Below, piece by piece: positions 63,103 to 64,000 of a stretch of 64,000 bases of DNA. Positions within the stretch are counted from its first letter, which is position 1, and each line of letters opens with the position of its first letter. The stretch lies in the NCBI RefSeq assembly GCF_016698665.1, contig NZ_CP068046.1, positions 3,410,001-3,474,000 of the forward strand, written 5' to 3'. The stretch is from Devosia rhizoryzae (GTDB lineage Bacteria; Pseudomonadota; Alphaproteobacteria; Rhizobiales; Devosiaceae). Below the pieces are notes generated by a model, which saw only the letters and a list, made by a program, of their open reading frames with translations, was not told the origin of the DNA and made no database searches. A program made the position numbers and the translations under genes.

Positions 63103-63231
63103 TCCACCGCCCGTAGGGGTCTGATTTTTCGCGCGAAGGCGCTGCTCTTGCGCCCTAAAGTGGCTGGAAAGTGGCGGCGGAGTCCCACCAAGTCAAGCAC
63201 TGGCTAACGGAGGGTTAGCATTTGCTGCCAC

Positions 63232-64000
63232 TCAAGTGCTACTCGCCAGCGGATGATGGCTCTCCACAAGGGTGCGGAGCTTCTCGTCGAGGACGTGGGT
63301 ATAGATCTGCGTTGTGGAAATGTCGGCATGGCCGAGCAGCATCTGGACGACGCGCAGATCGGCACCGCCGGCGAGCAAATGGCTGGCAAAGGCGTGGCGG
63401 AGGACGTGCGGGGCGATGCGGGCGGAGGAAATCCCAGTGCGGGCAGCCAGGGCCTTTAGATCGCGGGCAAAGACCTGACGAGTGAGGTAGCCGTCCTCGC
63501 CATTGGCCGGAAAAAGGTACGGGCCGGGTGGGAGTTTTTCTTTCCAGGCGCGGACGGCATCGCGGGCGCGATCGTTCATCGGCACGATGCGCTCCTTGTT
63601 GCCCTTGCCGGTGACGGTCAGAAACGCGCCCTCGCGCATCACGGCATTGCGGCGGAGGCTCACGAGTTCGGAGACGCGGAGGCCCGTGGCGTAGAGCATT
63701 TCAAGGAGGACATAGAGGCGCTGGGCCGATTCCTGCTTGGGCCCCTCGGTATTGGCTTCCGTCTCGGCCAGGGTAAGGAGCTTATCGACTTCGGCGACCG
63801 ACAGGACCTTGGGCAGGGCACGGCGCGATTTGGGGCTGGCGACGATGCGGGTCGGGTCATCGCCGCGCATGCCGTCGGCACAAAGAAACTTATGGAACTG
63901 GCGGATGGCAGAGAGACGCCGGGCGCTGGACGACGCAGAAAGACCTTCGGCCTTGAGACGATCAAGATAGGCGGTGACGGTATCGCGCGGGCAATCGAGC
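63232..64000 (-). CDS. xerD: Tyrosine recombinase XerD, 5' end outside window
   Basis: The visible part lacks only the beginning of the N-terminal SAM-like domain (frame open to the right edge; [16 protein letters not shown] is still visible). Catalytic residues are present: Arg in [14 protein letters not shown], Lys in [10 protein letters not shown], His-x-x-Arg in [12 protein letters not shown], His in [12 protein letters not shown], and Tyr in IYTHV. XerD resolves chromosome dimers with XerC at dif. Its context next to accA supports XerD over a mobile integrase. Confidence 0.93.
   Translation of the reverse strand, partial: LDCPRDTVTAYLDRLKAEGLSASSSARRLSAIRQFHKFLCADGMRGDDPTRIVASPKSRRALPKVLSVAEVDKLLTLAETEANTEGPKQESAQRLYVLLEMLYATGLRVSELVSLRRNAVMREGAFLTVTGKGNKERIVPMNDRARDAVRAWKEKLPPGPYLFPANGEDGYLTRQVFARDLKALAARTGISSARIAPHVLRHAFASHLLAGGADLRVVQMLLGHADISTTQIYTHVLDEKLRTLVESHHPLASST

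Overview
The window looks like an ordinary stretch of chromosome from a GC-rich alphaproteobacterium of the Hyphomicrobiales (Rhizobiales), most plausibly Devosia or a close relative. This is inferred from gene neighbourhoods I recognise from that order (secA / ppiC parvulin / argJ / mutT; ftsE-ftsX-plsC; gloB / methyltransferase / hisC / tyrC; argH / lysA / tlpA), from a direct-repeat SOS box of the alphaproteobacterial GAAC-N7-GAAC type, and from gene families such as DUF2125, CpdR-like regulators and the small twin-helix membrane protein. I see no rRNA, tRNA, CRISPR array, prophage or insertion sequence. About 77 protein genes are supported; the first (a chemoreceptor) and last (a XerD-type recombinase) run off the edges.

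Layout. 1-3.1 kb: two chemoreceptor genes in tandem and methylglyoxal synthase. 3.2-9.4 kb: a branched-chain amino acid (or related) ABC importer, livG-livF-livH-livM, with its likely substrate-binding protein on the opposite strand beyond an SDR oxidoreductase gene. 9.5-12.8 kb: an OpuAC-like binding protein with no visible transporter, a GGDEF-EAL cyclic-di-GMP protein and a small DUF442 phosphatase-like protein. 12.9-18.3 kb: pyruvate carboxylase, a YkvA-like membrane protein and ispG, with a possible 28-residue membrane peptide gene overlapping the ispG stop. 18.3-22.6 kb: a PACE-type efflux protein, a coupled YbaK/methyltransferase pair, a MOSC protein coupled to a farnesyl/geranylgeranyl diphosphate synthase, and mtgA. 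22.6-25.1 kb: a VapBC module, rpmF and fumC.

25.3-31.7 kb: small conserved genes, gloB, then hisC-tyrC for histidine, tyrosine and phenylalanine synthesis. 31.8-36.7 kb: a ChaC-like cyclotransferase, a gene under a likely LexA site, plsC, ftsX, ftsE, and divergently a zinc-ribbon membrane protein followed by a CpdR-like regulator. 36.8-41.2 kb: lysA, a second ChaC, argH and tlpA. 41.3-45.0 kb: a YjfB-like peptide, rhomboid protease, cobalamin adenosyltransferase, a twin-helix protein, and a LysR regulator divergent from an NAD-dependent epimerase. 45.1-50.0 kb: gluQRS, an AlkA-like glycosylase coupled to an esterase, an HNH endonuclease, a ParDE module, dsbB and a DUF72 protein. 50.1-57.0 kb: a nuclease-like protein coupled to an M48 lipoprotease, a lone Flp pilin, mutT, an acetyltransferase, argJ, a TetR regulator facing a two-helix membrane protein across two strong palindromes, and a parvulin. 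57.4-64 kb: secA, a membrane-anchored protein, an L,D-transpeptidase lipoprotein, accA and xerD.

The most distinctive non-coding content is three families of paired-hairpin (BIME-like) intergenic repeats: family A (four copies), family B (three copies) and one element of family C whose two halves differ by compensatory stem changes. I did not find a clearly new multigene system. The observations that most merit checking are the repeat families, the SOS-box-controlled gene at 32396-32740, the probable CTG start of the rhomboid gene, the short leader ORF overlapping the HNH gene, the duplicated operators of the two toxin-antitoxin modules and the TetR locus, and the 28-residue peptide behind ispG.
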